From NCBI GenBank assembly GCA_030068075.1, contig CM057843.1, positions 42,415,832-42,479,831 on the forward strand: a stretch of 64,000 bases of DNA, given 5' to 3'. The stretch is from Paguma larvata. Its lineage: Eukaryota; Chordata; Mammalia; Carnivora; Viverridae. Numbering within the stretch: position 1 is the first letter of the stretch; each line of letters opens with the position of its first letter. Positions 1 to 11,505 of the stretch are shown piece after piece. Both the position numbers and the translations under genes were made by a program. The notes under the pieces are model-generated. The model was not told the DNA's origin. It saw only the letters and a program-made list of their open reading frames with translations, and did no database searches.

Positions 1-546
1 CTATCTTGCACAATATATTATTTTTAAATTAAGTTTCTAAATCTCCCAACAAACAAGTAGACAAAAAAACCTTACCAACTAAATATTAAAAATTTCATCA
101 ACTTATCAAGCTCATGGTTGAGGAACTCTCGCCTCATACTGATATTACCAAACTTGGAACCAGATGTCTTGCTTTAATTTTCATAGAAAGTTGATTTTCT
201 TTTGGTCTCAGATAAGTAACAGAAAGCATATAAAGATGAGGTTTAAGATAACTGGAAAAAATATATTTTCAATCCAAATAATACCTACACAAGTGGGGCT
301 TGAAAATGTCTAGGCACATGTCAGTATACATCATCTGTACACACATGATGGGCGTTAAGAGGAAAATTCTGAGGAGTATTTCACACGTGCAAGTCAAAGC
401 AGGAGTAAACATAAGGTAAGGTAACATAAGGAGTAAACATAAGCTCCCTTTGTGGGAGCATTAGATTCAGGTGACACCACGCAGTGTCACTGCTCTGGGC
501 TCCCTTTACAAGACCTACTCTACGGGACACAATTTCCTTGTCTTAC
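1..546. other. ATP6V0A1: ATP6V0A1 intron (partial, cut by window edge)
   Basis: This is intronic sequence to the left of the last visible ATP6V0A1 exon (minus strand). The next coding exon is not present before base 1. I see no repeat of a recognised family and no regulatory motif worth naming. Confidence 0.6.
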
Positions 547-673
547 AGTCACAGGATCCTCCAGTGGGTTCTCGATTTCAGCCTGTCGCAGGAACACATT
601 CCCCCGGCACACCCGCCAAAGCATGCGCTCAAAAGTAGGGATGCGCTCCCGGTTAATTACACCAGCCACGAAG
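547..673 (-). CDS. ATP6V0A1: ATP6V0A1 coding exon 6 (V-ATPase a1, residues 169-211)
   Basis: On the minus strand an acceptor (CCCCACAG) is followed by one base that completes a split Gly codon, then 42 codons beginning [18 protein letters not shown] and ending LEDPVT, and a GTAAGA donor. This is part of the cytosolic N-terminal domain of subunit a1, which binds the peripheral stalks of the proton pump. The length (127 nt) and phases agree with the neighbouring exon. The membrane domain with the proton-path arginine lies outside the window, to the left. The plus-strand reading frames here are shadows. Confidence 0.95.
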
Positions 674-1024
674 CTGTGGGGAGAAGAGGCAGATGGGGGA
701 CTCTATTCCATGTCATGGGACAGAAGGCTTTAAGACAAAGAAGGGAAGTGAGAGGAGAGGGGCACAAACGATAAACACAAGGCTATGCAACCCCAAAAGG
801 GCTCCCGGGCCCAGGAGAGGGTCCACAGGACAACTCAGGGACTGAATTCAAAGTGACTTAGGACCACCTCTCAAGAGGCTCAGAAGAGAACACATCCTGG
901 AAGCAAGTGAATGGCCCAGCCTCACTACCCTTTTGAACAGCAAAAATGAGCATGACCTCTGCTCCCCCCACCCAAAAACATGAACGTGACCCCCTAACTT
1001 GCGGAGGCTTGCAGTAGCACCTAC

Positions 1025-1128
1025 CCAAGTCTTAACGGTGTGCCTCTTCCCATCTCACTCGGCTCCAAGAGGGACGAGGACTCTTCCAACAAGTCTGGAT
1101 CCGCCATCTGCTGATGATGCAATTCAGC
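1025..1128 (-). CDS. ATP6V0A1: ATP6V0A1 coding exon 5 with alternative 3' splice sites
   Basis: The minus strand reads MADPDLLEESSSLLEPSEMG and onward to LRL plus two bases of a Gly codon, then a GTAGGT donor. Two acceptors fit. The proximal AG (exon 1025-1107, 83 nt) starts at the ATG of MADPDLL. The distal AG (exon 1025-1128, 104 nt) adds 21 nt coding AELHHQQ in the same frame. Established knowledge: mammalian a1 proteins occur with and without AELHHQQ at this point. The sequence shows that in this species the difference can arise from tandem acceptors of one exon, with no separate cassette needed. Confidence 0.94.
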
Positions 1129-1800
1129 CTGAATTCACAAATCAATTAATATCTAATGAAAATAGTTAGTGGCATGCAGGGAACGAGGAACCGGGAGATA
1201 AGTTCAGAAAATAAAGACAAGAGGAAAAAAAAACCACCAAAAGAGAAGACATATCCACAAAAAGAAGACCAGAATAGGGGAAGAAAACAAAGGAAAGAAA
1301 CAAGAGGTAAAGAAAGCTTCGTTGCCCCAGTAAAGCATCCGGGGAAATGGTTTTTGAAATAAGGAATAAAGAAAAAAAACACTAAATAATGGTGACATGT
1401 ATAAATCTGTTACTTAGGTGGAAACCATTTTTCCTCTGTTTCCCTGAATGAGCCATGAAAGTACCAGGAAATACCTTTGCACGCGGACGGAAGCTGCAAT
1501 GTTTCTTCATTTTCAGCAAGACCAAAGCAGCTCTGAAGATACTCTCAACATCAAATTTCCAGGCAGCTACAAACTAGAATTTTCCCTGTGTGAGAATGCA
1601 AAAGATGGGGACGCTCTTTCCTAGGAGAAAAGCAAGGCACCGCCACCGTCCTGAGCATGGTGTGGCCTGGAGAAAGGCGGAAGGGGCATCTCGATGTGAC
1701 TGGATTTTCCATGCTCTTCAAAATTCAGAACACGAGAACTTTCAGCATGGCCACTGTAAAAAATATGCTCCAAACCATGGGATCTAAAGAGTATTTCTTT

Positions 1801-2017
1801 TGGGGCACCTGGGTGGCTCAGTTGGATGACGCTCCGACTCTTGATTTCAGCCCAGGTCATGATCCCAGGGTGGTGGGATCGAGCCCTACGTTGGGCTCCA
1901 TGCTGAGTATGGAGCCTGCTTAAGATCCTCTCTTTCCCTTTGCCCCTCTCCCCTGCTTGTGTGCTCTCCCTCTCTCTAAAATAAAAGAAAATAATAATAA
2001 TAATAATAACAATAAAT
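1801..2017 (+). repeat. Carnivoran tRNA-derived SINE
   Basis: The tRNA-like head (CACCTGGGTGGCTCAGTTGG) is followed by a pyrimidine-rich centre and an AAT-rich tail. The TSD AGTATTTCTTT is at 1790-1800 and 2018-2028. The body looks older than the felid-type copies elsewhere. Confidence 0.88.
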
Positions 2018-2928
2018 AGTATTTCTTTCTCCAAAAGGAGAAGCAGCATATTGGCTGGGCAGGCCTGGGCCTCAACTGCATCAATAAAGGGAAGAAAAAG
2101 TGAAAACATATCTGAATGCCCTCATTTCTAACTAGGAATCTAGGAATATTAAAAAGCTCATGTCAGGCTATACAGTTTAAGGGTCACTGAGAACGTAGCT
2201 GAAGCCAGTAATCTAAATCGAGTGAAGAAAAAGTAACCAATCATAAGCCAGTATAAAACATGTGGGCTAATTTAATCGTTTAGATTTAAAATGATTTCCA
2301 CCATGACAGTTTATACAATGAAATGAAGGAGGAGAAGGGCCTTCTCAGATGGAGTTCCTAGACTCTTTCTACCCAACACATCCCAACACTTTTTATTCTT
2401 ATCAGGAAGGTTGGAGAAGCTCTCTAAAAAATAAAGGCCAATCAACTTCTCTACTGCCTGATCTCAACTTCAATATCCACACACTACTTGTCTGACCAAA
2501 GACCAGAAATATGCCAGAAAAACCTTCCTTTTCAAAAGCAAAACTAAACCAAAATAATCAGGAGAACCTGTCTCTATCATCTTAATTCCAAACATCAATT
2601 TGATTCTATTCCTTTTAACCCTGAGATCAAAAAATGTCACAAGGGACCCTCACCTGATAAGTCATAGGAAATGTACAGTGAAGGGGTGTGGGGGAGGGCT
2701 TTAGGATTGAGTATAAACCTGAGTATAAACCAAATGATTAGGAGAAAGCTTAAAAAAAGAGAGAGCAATCTGGGGGGAAGTGAATTCTAAAAGTTGATGC
2801 AGGATCAACATTCAACCCTGCCCTCCTCCCCCCCAAAAAAATAGAAAAACCAGGAAGAAAAGGAAGGGCAGGTTCCGAGTACACCAGAGGGCAGAGAAAT
2901 ATTGTCATGATATATGAAAAAGTTTAAG

Positions 2929-3155
2929 GGGCGCCTGGGTGGCTCAGTTGGTTAGGTGGCCAACTTCAGCTCAGGTCATGATCTCACGGTCTGTGAGTTC
3001 GAGTCCCGCGTCAGGCTCCGTGCTGATAGCTCGGAGCCTGGAGCCTGCTTCAGGTTCTGTGTACCCCTCTCTCTCTGCCCTTCCCCTGCTCATGCTCTGT
3101 CTTTATGTCCCTCAAAAATAAATAAACATTAAAAAGATTAAAAAAAAAAAAGAAA
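2929..3155 (+). repeat. Felid-type SINE (SINEC_F-like)
   Basis: Full-length copy with tRNA-like head, CT-rich centre and AATAAATAAACATTAAAA tail. The 13-nt TSD GAAAAAGTTTAAG is perfect at 2916-2928 and 3156-3168, so the insertion is fairly young. Confidence 0.93.
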
Positions 3156-5145
3156 GAAAAAGTTTAAGATGAGACAATGGGGGCACGGGTTTCCACTCGC
3201 TAGCAAATGGAAATTTAGGGGGCTTTTTTTTGTTTCTACTTAATATCAAATCACCTGATTGAAAGCCACAGGCCACCTATTTTAAGGATCTAGATGACTA
3301 CCTCATTTCAACTTGTTCTTGGAATGTCCCTTGGCAAAGACCAGTGAAACTGACTGCTGTACACAAGACTCCTGCCTACTTCCCTACACGGTTCACAAGA
3401 CCTGGGTGGCTAAAGTAAACCCAAAAGATCAGACTCAGTGCAAACATATGTGTTCTAAAGAGGACAACCACTAGAACAGCAGAAAGCACTGAGCCACTAG
3501 ACTCCTCCAAAAACTGAATCTGGGGACTCTGTGGGCATTAAAAGAACCCGGTGAATTAAAATTAAGTGGAAACTTGCAATAATATTCTAATTAATAATTT
3601 CACCACTTCCTACTTAAGAATCCTAAATCTTAGAGACGGGAGTAAAAAAAATTTTTAAATAAAACAATTGTGCCTCATGGGGAACTAGGAGGACCAGAAC
3701 CGCTCACTGAGGGCCTTTAAAACAATCTCTAAAACCACATAGTGGGGCACCTAAATCCTGTTCTGGGCTCCCTAGAAACAATAACAACACTGCCAACGTG
3801 CCTCTAAATGACTTGCTATGCTCTCTGGTTTACCCTTTCCCCCAGTCAGCACACTAAAACCATGCCCTGAAAGAGGAAGCGGCAGAATTTCAGCGGCTCC
3901 CCGTCTACGCTGAAATAGAAGCAGCACATCTGGATCCAGCTGCATTAATTACCAAGAGCAAACACTTTTACTTCCATCTACAGTGAGAGAGAAATCACAT
4001 TTCATTACTTACGGTATTCGCCCAAGCCCCAAAGGAGATGGCGGATGGGAAAGAAAAGTAAAGAAGAGCAGATGGATGGAAGACTCAGGAGGAAAGGAAG
4101 GCAGGGACCTGCATGCCATTAACCATTACTTTTCCAGTCTTCTTTACGTTCTCATGCGTTAGGGTGCTTATGGTAAAAGATGCAGAGAGCACCCTTCAGC
4201 TCTCATTCAGTTCTTCATAAGCAAGAAGACTGAGAAAAGGATAATCATTAACAAGTCATTTTAAATGCTCTGGGTGAGAAATGGCTAAGTCGAATTTGTA
4301 ATCATCCTAAATCATAAGAACATCCAATTTATGCTTACTCTTCCCCTTCCAGACACCTTGTCAATCACGACTGCTATGCCTAGAGATGGAAAGCACCCTT
4401 TTCTGATTTGGCCATTTTCTGCTAACTCCTTATTATAAATTATTGATCATGTTCACCAAATTATATAAAAAAGAGGGGTTTGAAACTGGTTGTATTTTAG
4501 GCCATTTGCACACAGTGTGATTTCAGGCATGGAAGACAATCTCACGAAAAAAGTTCCGTTTCTGAGAGTTGAGGGTCCCATGTTTCTTTATCTTTTGCAT
4601 TATTTAAAGCGTGCACTCACGTGCACAGATGCACTTACTCTGTGAGGTCTTATCGCCTGTCATGGCAGCAACAGCAAGGCAAGGGCCATTGAAAGGGACC
4701 TGGCGGAACCTCTGAGCCAGTGGCCGGAGCAGCCAAGGTACGGACTCTGCACTCCAAGAGGAAAGGCAGAGTGGTTCTTGCCAGAAGCCTCCCTACGCTA
4801 CGGTGAGGACACGTGTAGGAACAAGAGAGGTTTTTTGACAAGAGCAGCCAAAGAACCTCTCATAGCCCAGGACTTGGGCTCAAAAGTACTTTGAGACTAA
4901 AAAAAAAAAAAGAAATGTTTTGCATGAATAAGGGGAAAAACAACCCACCATGGACTGATTGGACATGAAGGTCGTGAAGACTTCCAGTCTGCCTTCTCAG
5001 CATGGGGGTTTCACGCTTAGACTTATTAAACGCAAATAAAATTCCTAAATCCAAAACTTATGATTTTAACACTTCGGTCATCTTTCCAAGTGATTTCTCT
5101 TATTTTAATATTTTGTTTGTAAATAACATTAATAGTTGAAGCAAC

Positions 5146-5362
5146 GGGGCACCTGGGTGGCTCAGTTGGTTAAGCGTCCAACTTTGGCTCAGGTCATGAT
5201 CTCGAGGTTTGTGAGTCTGAGCCTTGCATCAGGCTCTCTGCTGTCAGCACAAAGCCGGCTTCAGATCCTCTGTCTCTCTCTCTCTCTCGCTCTGCCCCTC
5301 CCCAGCTCGTGCGCATGTGCGCACACTCTCTCTCAAAAAAGAAATAAACATTTAAAAAAAAA
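5146..5362 (+). repeat. Felid-type SINE
   Basis: Typical head, (CT)n centre and A-rich tail. The flanks AGTTGAAGCAAC and AGTTCAAGTAAC form a diverged TSD. Confidence 0.9.
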
Positions 5363-5719
5363 AGTTCAAGTAACTATTGCTCATAAGGGAGTCCATCTGT
5401 CAGTCTTTATTCAGAATTTCTCCCAGAATGAATTAGACAAGGAAGCCTATTTGATTCCTTAAATTCAGGAGGTTAAGAAAGACATTGTCATACATTTCAG
5501 CAACATCCCAGCAATAAACTAAAACTATATCGAAAGGGGAAGGGGAGGGGCACGAAAGAATTAAGCCCCAAATGATGTTAAAAGTACCTGAGCTTTGATT
5601 CTGAGGCCAGTTTAAATTGGATCTGTGAGAAGGCAGCTTGGACACATTTAGAAAAGTACACTTCTGGGAGCCTATGAAGACACTGCGCCCTGGGATGTTT
5701 TCTGATATGACTACGTGAT

Positions 5720-5815
5720 ACATTCCTTGAGCACAGGGACCACGCCTTACTCATCTTGTCCTTCACCAAGAGTAGGTGCTCATTAAATGCTCAGTGAATT
5801 AGTGAGTATAAAAAC
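5720..5815 (+). repeat. L2-like 3' end fragment
   Basis: The words GAGCACAGGGACCACGCC and GTAGGTGCTCATTAAATGCT match the common 3' end of mammalian L2. Old and diverged. Confidence 0.55.
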
Positions 5816-6211
5816 AATGATGTATAGGCAGTGAGCAACTGGAATTCCAGATTACTTGTTCATTAAAACCATACGGCATAAGTGGCCATGCCTGTTGCAA
5901 AAGACCTGAAACACTTGGAAAGAGTTAATCACATGGTCCCACACCCTCTAATTCGATGAGATATCAGGGACTGGTGAAAAGAAGTCCCCAGTCTGTCTCA
6001 AAATTCTCAACTCAGTGAGCAAGCCTAATATTCACACCAAACCTCTCTTGACATATAGCCAGATTCTGATTCTTGGGATGACCAGGCAATGAAATTCATA
6101 TGAGCTTTTCCCTTTTCCCTGATAGATTTTTTTAATTAGCATGGCTTCTCTGGGTCCATCCTTAGTTACTGAGGAATGTATCATATCTTCGGCTGATGTT
6201 CTCCAGCCCAT

Positions 6212-6385
6212 TCGTTCACAAACTAGTGTCCCCCAGAGTCACCTTGTGGAAAAACAAACTGCTGAGCCCCACCCCCAGAGTTTCTGATTCACAAAGCCTG
6301 AAGTCTGGAGTGGGGAAGAATGATGTGCATCTTGACAAGTTCCCAGGTGAGGCTCGTGCTGCTGGTTAGAGAGCCCCTGCTCCAG
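6212..6385 (+). mobile_element. MER5A-like hAT-Charlie DNA transposon fossil
   Basis: The sequence contains CCCCACCCCCAGAGTTTCTG, ATTCACAAAG and AAGTTCCCAGGTGA in the order expected for MER5A. It is non-autonomous and has no coding capacity. Confidence 0.75.
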
Positions 6386-7364
6386 TCCTTAAAAGACCGG
6401 TATTAAAGGTAGAACTGAGACTACATCAGATGCTAACTAAAATGGGCCCTCTATTTTTAAAAAGCTTTGCCAATTTTTTTTGTTGTTATTGAGCAAAGAA
6501 AATAAAGAACTTTATGGAAGGCAGACTGAACAGTGGCTGGAACAGTAGCAGAAGTGTCTGATGTTGCTAATCTGGCAGCAAAGACACTTTACTGTAAAAA
6601 AAGAGTGTTCCCGGTATCTTAGGCCATCAACAAAGCCAAGTCCAGGCTGAAAGCTAAGACTCCTCTCCATGTTTAATGAGTAGGAGGAACCCTTCTGAAA
6701 GCCTTACTCCAAAGCCTTTCTGCAGGCTCACCTCAGCCAACTGTCATCTGTCACCTACATTTTAAACCTAGGAACTGATTTACATTCCCTATAAAGTTGC
6801 GTGATTGAGTTTCCATGAAAATCCAGGAATCTCAAAATAGGCATCCTACCAGTATTTCCATACAACATAAAGAGAAACTCTTGAAAAATTAAAGTGTGAC
6901 TTGGGCTATGTGGAGAGTTACAAATGTGCTCATGGTGGATAAGCAAACACAGAGAATAAAATAAAAATAAAAATTTGATGACAGAAGTTTTAGAGATTAA
7001 ACCTTTGTTATAATTTCGTGTCTGACTGAATGTTTCTTGTTGCTTCAACTTTTACCTTAAGCATTTACTTACCTCCTCAAAATACAAGGACAACATTTCA
7101 ACTATACATATACAACTACTTTAGGGTTCCTTTCCCCATTTTGGGATGAAAAACTGCAGAAAATGCAAAAGCATACAAAACCATGACTGGCTGTGTGCTG
7201 CATGAGACATGGAACATAATCTGACATTCCTTCAACTCAAACGGTGCAAAAATGGTACTGCTTTCAAAACTAGCAACTTAAAATAATTTTTGGAATAACA
7301 GCATGGCCCACTTGTGCGGGTGTAATATCGGCTGCTCAAATACTAAAAGAAACAATAGTCTGAC

Positions 7365-7493
7365 CTCATCGAAAAACTGCTGAGTTTTGCGAAGTATAAA
7401 TTTTAATTCAGTCAGTTCCAGGAAGTTTCTCTTCAGAGCTTCCTGGTTTGTGTTGATTTCCTTCAGTTCATTTTCAATCTTCTCAAAATTGGC
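7365..7493 (-). CDS. ATP6V0A1: ATP6V0A1 coding exon 4 (residues 99-141)
   Basis: The minus strand has acceptor CTGTAG, then 43 full codons starting [20 protein letters not shown] and ending KTQQFFDE, then a donor reading GTCAGA. The exon is 129 nt and phase 0 at both ends. The segment is helical and charged, part of the long coiled arm of the cytosolic domain. The donor departs from the GTAAGT/GTGAGT consensus, and the next exon downstream is the one with alternative acceptors. Confidence 0.95.
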
Positions 7494-8049
7494 CTACAGA
7501 AAAAAAATAAATAAATAAAATCAAACTATTAACTCAAACCAAGCTCAATATGCTTGATCTGAAAGACAGATGAATCCATCCATCCCACAGAACTCTTGCC
7601 ACCCTGGTAGTTCAAACATATTTTGTATCTACCCAGCAAATGTGTGATTTTACCAGGGCAATTTTCTTTATGAAATTTTTTTGCTTAACATTATCTGTCT
7701 TTATCTACAGGTTCTATTACACACTCGGTTGAATTTCTCGGGGGACTTCGGATGGATAAAATAAATACTGAAAAGTCTACTGGTTATTCATTTAGTCTAT
7801 GAGATTAGTAAATTACCAGATAAATTGATGTTAATCCAATAAGGTTTCAATAAGGCAATAAACATTTATTTGGTGGCATATGATACTGTTCGAGATAGTG
7901 CTCTATAATAAGTTTTCACAAGAAATTTACAGGCAAGAGATAATGGGACAAGGATAGCAAGAATCCCTCTACTCTCCATCCACAGAGGAAAATAATTTCT
8001 GTGCTTAAGTAGAAAGAAACTTATCTGCTTCCTCAGAAGAATTGTTTAC

Positions 8050-8147
8050 CTCTAGGTCAATCATGTCCCGGGGGAAGGGCACCTCTGGGTTTTCACCAGT
8101 GTCCATAATTGGGATATTAGCTTTTCTTATCTCTTTCTCAACAAATC
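8050..8147 (-). CDS. ATP6V0A1: ATP6V0A1 coding exon 3 (residues 66-98)
   Basis: The minus strand has acceptor TTTTAG, two bases completing a split Arg codon, then FVEKEIRKANIPIMDTGENP and onward to RDMIDLE, and a GTAAA donor. The exon is 98 nt, entering in phase 1 and leaving in phase 0, which fits both neighbours exactly. Confidence 0.95.
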
Positions 8148-8721
8148 CTAAAATGACAGAATCAAAACATTCATGTATAGCACAGACTTGGAATTGGCAG
8201 TATCGAGGAAAAAAGTAAGACCCCGTACCTAACTAAAAGGAGTTTTTCATTCCCAGAAAGATACTTTCATAGAAAAGAAGCAGAACATGTAAATCCTTTT
8301 TTCCTCCGGTTCCTCTTCCTCCACTGCACACTCTGTAACAATCGCAGCTACACCAGAGAGGATTATCATCCCACTACTGTCTGTCTTCCCTCTTCTGATC
8401 TTAAAACTGGACCTCATCTGCTTCAGTTCTCCACCCTGTGCAACTACTGCCCCAGAGTACAATGGTTCTGCTTACGGATACTGCTGTAGAGCAGAGCTAC
8501 AGAAGAGCACGATGCAATAGAGTATTTGACATTTAGCACGCTAGTGAGACAACTCCGGATCAAGAGGATTTCATCAAATTTGAAAAACAATCAGATCAGT
8601 TTTAATAACACACAAAAAACAAAAAGCATGACATGGAATAAGGCCCCGAAATACCAGGAGAGAAAAGTGACAACTAGTAACTTTTTTAGGGCAGGGACCA
8701 AATTCACCAATCAGCTAACTG

Positions 8722-9070
8722 GCATAGTATAGTAGTGAGATAATGGGTTTCAGAGCCAGAGAGAACAACCTGGATTCAAATACTGATTCCAGAACAACTG
8801 CTTATGTTCCTGGGCAAGTGACTTAGCCTCTCTGATCTTTGGTTTCCTCATTTATTTATTTATTACTTATTTTTTAAGTAATCTCTACATCCAATGTGGG
8901 GCTCAAACTCATCACCCTGAGATTAAGAGTCGGATGCTCTACTGACTGAGTCAATCACGCACCCTGGCTTCCTCATTTATTAAATGAGGTAATACCCAAC
9001 TGAAGGAATATTGTGAGGAATGAATGAAATAAAGTTTATGAACTCCCCAATTCTCAACAGTACCCTAATA
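8722..9070 (+). repeat. MIR, interrupted by a younger SINE
   Basis: The left part reads GGGCAAGTGACTTAGCCTCT, a hallmark MIR core, and the right part continues after the SINE with TTAAATGAGGTAATACC. The SINE sits at the CCTCATTTAT target. Confidence 0.75.
8857..8965 (-). repeat. Short tRNA-only carnivoran SINE
   Basis: The reverse complement gives a tRNA-like head and GTAGAGATTACTTAAAAA tail. The TSD GGTTTCCTCATTTATT / GGCTTCCTCATTTATT brackets it and sits inside a MIR. Confidence 0.88.
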
Positions 9071-9142
9071 AATGTGTTAGTTTCTTCCTTCATAAAAAGC
9101 TGAAATTAAAAAGTGGTTATACTGACATCTAAAATAGATGGT

Positions 9143-9312
9143 GGGGAGCCTGGCTGACTCAGTCGGTGGAATGTACGACTCCTGATCGCAGGGTTGTGGG
9201 TTCAAGCCCCACAACGGATGTAGAGATTGCTTAAAAATAAAATCCTTAGAAATTATAATAATAAGTTTTTTAAAATAAAAAATATATAAAATAAAATAAT
9301 AAAATAAAATAA
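9143..9312 (+). repeat. Short tRNA-only carnivoran SINE with long A/T tail
   Basis: Head GCCTGGCTGACTCAGTCGG, B-box-like GGTTCAAGCCCC, then TAGAGATTGCTTAAAAA and an (AAAAT)n tail. The flanks share AAAATAG. Confidence 0.85.
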
Positions 9313-9635
9313 AAATAGTGGTCTGAGTCCTATCTCAGAATTCTATAATGCAGTAGCTATAGCAATAGCTATAAAACCCTTCCCACAAAAAATAACCAGT
9401 GTGTTCAGCTTGGAACCTTGTCATCTCAAACAAGGTTTCCATTAAGCACCACCTAGCCCCACTACCATAAAATCTACTTGTACATGAGAAATTCATCTTA
9501 ATATCAGGATCCCAAGACTATTCCTCCTTTTTTCTTCTCCTGTGGTATTTTCTTTTTTGTTAAGAGGACTAGCATCGCTAATTTAAGACAAATGACTCGT
9601 TATAGGAACATCATACAGGACCAAAATGCACATAC

Positions 9636-9714
9636 GGAGCTTTCGATCCATTTCTTCACATCTTCTAACTTCATTCACAAATTTCCGCTGGAAAACATTC
9701 ACATCTGGATTTAG
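9636..9714 (-). CDS. ATP6V0A1: ATP6V0A1 coding exon 2 (residues 40-66)
   Basis: The minus strand has acceptor TTGCAG, then LNPDVNVFQRKFVNEVRRCE and EMDRKL, one base of a split Arg codon, and a GTATGT donor. The exon is 79 nt (26 codons plus 1) and joins exactly to residue 39 upstream. This is the first beta/alpha segment of the V-ATPase a-subunit N-terminal domain. Confidence 0.95.
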
Positions 9715-9744
9715 CTGCAAAATAAGAACACAATACCAAATATT

Positions 9745-9970
9745 AAAAAAAATTTTTTAAGGTTTATTTATTTTTGAGAGAGAGAGAGAGAGAGAGAGCA
9801 TGCTAGTGGGGGGTGGGGTGGAGCAGAGAGAGAGGGAGACAGAATCTGAAGCAGGCTCCAGGCTCTGAGCTGTCAGCACAGAGCCCGATGTGGGGCTCAA
9901 ACTCACGAACCCTGAGATCATAACCTGAGCCTAAGTCGGACGCTTAACTGACTGAGATACCCAGGTAGCT
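9745..9970 (-). repeat. Felid-type SINE
   Basis: Reverse-orientation copy: T-rich tail complement, (GA)n run, then the head complement ending GATACCCAGGTAGCTCCC. The flanks CCAAATATT are duplicated. Confidence 0.9.
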
Positions 9971-10549
9971 CCCAAATATTTAAATACTGCATCTACTTCC
10001 TCTGTTTCACAAGTAATACATTCTGCAAAGTAAAACTTAATTTTGTGTCAGTGTATGATGTAATTGTATGATGCAAGAATAGTCTACTGCCCTGCATAAC
10101 CTGCTTCAGGGCCAATCACACCAACTGAAGATTTGAAACCCCTCTCTCACTGTGGCACCGTATTATTGGAATGGAGGCAAATCAGACAAAGCACTATGGT
10201 ACAAGACGGTCTTCCCAAGCCAAAGTCTCAGTGAGCTCCCCCGACCAAAAATTTGAGCAATGATGTAACAGAAGCTCTGCCCAATTTTCCTTCTCTTCCT
10301 CCCAATCAGAAGAGACAGAAGGCAAACATCTTTTATTCTGTCCAAGGATCTTCACTTCTTAGGGGACAGGCTAGTTTATCGATACATCACAAGTACTTTT
10401 CAAAGCAATGTGACAGATATTCTGGGAAATACAAACAACCTCCTACTTACTAAGAAGCGTGCAATCTAGCAAAGAAAAAAGATAAACACAACCAATAAGA
10501 CAGCATGGGATAAATTCTATAAAAGTAATACAAATAAATAACTATAGCT

Positions 10550-10700
10550 ACTCACTCAACATTCATGGAGCACCATGTATACACCATTGTATTAGGCACT
10601 GGTATAAGTACAAAAGGATATGTCCGAGCTTTGAGGAGCTATCAGACCCGTGGAAGAGACAGACACAAACTAGTAAATGCAATTCGTTGTGATAAATGCT
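10550..10700 (-). repeat. L2-like fragment
   Basis: ACTCAACATTCATGGAGCAC and TTAGGCACTGGTATAAG resemble the reverse complement of the L2 3' end. Diverged. Confidence 0.5.
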
Positions 10701-10749
10701 ATTTAAAAAAAGTAAATATTGTTGTCAGTTTCTTATACAATTAAACGTA

Positions 10750-11505
10750 TCTACCTACATCATTACTAAGCATTCCATTACTAGGTATTTGCTTAAGAGA
10801 AATGAAAACATGTCTACAGAGACTTGTACAAGAATGTTTACAGCAGCTTTATTTACAATAGCCCTAAACTGGCAATGTTTCAAATATCCAACAACAGGAG
10901 AACAGATGAAGACATGGTGGTGTATTGGAATACTACTCAGCAATAAAAAAAGAAGCAACTACAGATACACATAAAAACAGACAAATCTCTTGGGGCACCT
11001 GGCTGGCTCAGTTGGTTAAGTGCCCGATTTCAGCTCAAGACATGATCTCGCAGTTCGTGAGTTCTAGCCCCACGTATGGCTCTGTGCTGACAGCTCAGAG
11101 CCTGGAGCCTGCTTCAGATTCTGTCTCCCTCTCTCGCTGCCTCTCTCTCACTCGTGCTCTGTCTCTCAAAAATACATTAAAAAAAAACATTAAAAAAAAA
11201 AGATAAATCTCTATATTAGGTTGAGTGAATGAAGTCAGACATAAGACTTTGCAGTGTATGGATTCCATTTACACAAAGTTCAAAACTAATCTATGATTGT
11301 AGAAATCAAAACAGGGGTTACCTAGGGCAGGCGGAGAATGACTAGAATCAGGCACAAAACATATCTTTCTGGGCTGATGGAAATAGTCTATATCTTGATT
11401 GGGATAGTGGTTGCAAAGGCATAAAAATTTATCAAAATCATCAAATTGTACTCTTAAAGTCTATGCATTTCAGTGAATATAAATTTAACATTCATAAAAA
11501 AAGAA
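10750..11505 (+). repeat. L1 3'-end fragment split by a SINE
   Basis: It contains the familiar L1 words TACTAGGTATTTGCTTAAG, CAGCAGCTTTATTTACAATA and a GGTTGAGTGAATGAAG continuation after the SINE at 10991. No intact ORF2 remains; frames at 10696-10974 and 10755-10958 are relics or chance. Confidence 0.8.
10991..11200 (+). repeat. Felid-type SINE nested in L1
   Basis: Full head, centre and A-rich tail. The TSD AGACAAATCTCT / AGATAAATCTCT lies in L1 sequence on both sides. Confidence 0.92.

Larger units (their letters stand above)
1129..7364. other. ATP6V0A1: ATP6V0A1 intron with three SINEs and an L2 end
   Basis: This 6.2 kb intron lies between coding exons 4 and 5 of the minus-strand gene. 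It holds SINEs at 1801, 2929 and 5146, an L2-like end near 5720-5815 and a MER5-like element near 6212-6385. The rest, including 3170-5100 and 6400-7300, shows no recognisable gene or repeat. Confidence 0.7.
8148..9635. other. ATP6V0A1: ATP6V0A1 intron with a MIR split by a SINE
   Basis: Intron between coding exons 2 and 3. It carries an old plus-strand MIR (about 8722-9070) interrupted by a short minus-strand SINE, and a second short SINE at 9143. The small open frames at 8247-8732 have no coding signature. Confidence 0.65.

Noticed and set aside
9143..9235. tRNA gene
   Set aside because: This and similar sequences have tRNA-like A and B boxes but carry SINE bodies and tails and occur in dozens of copies; they are tRNA-derived SINEs, not tRNA genes.
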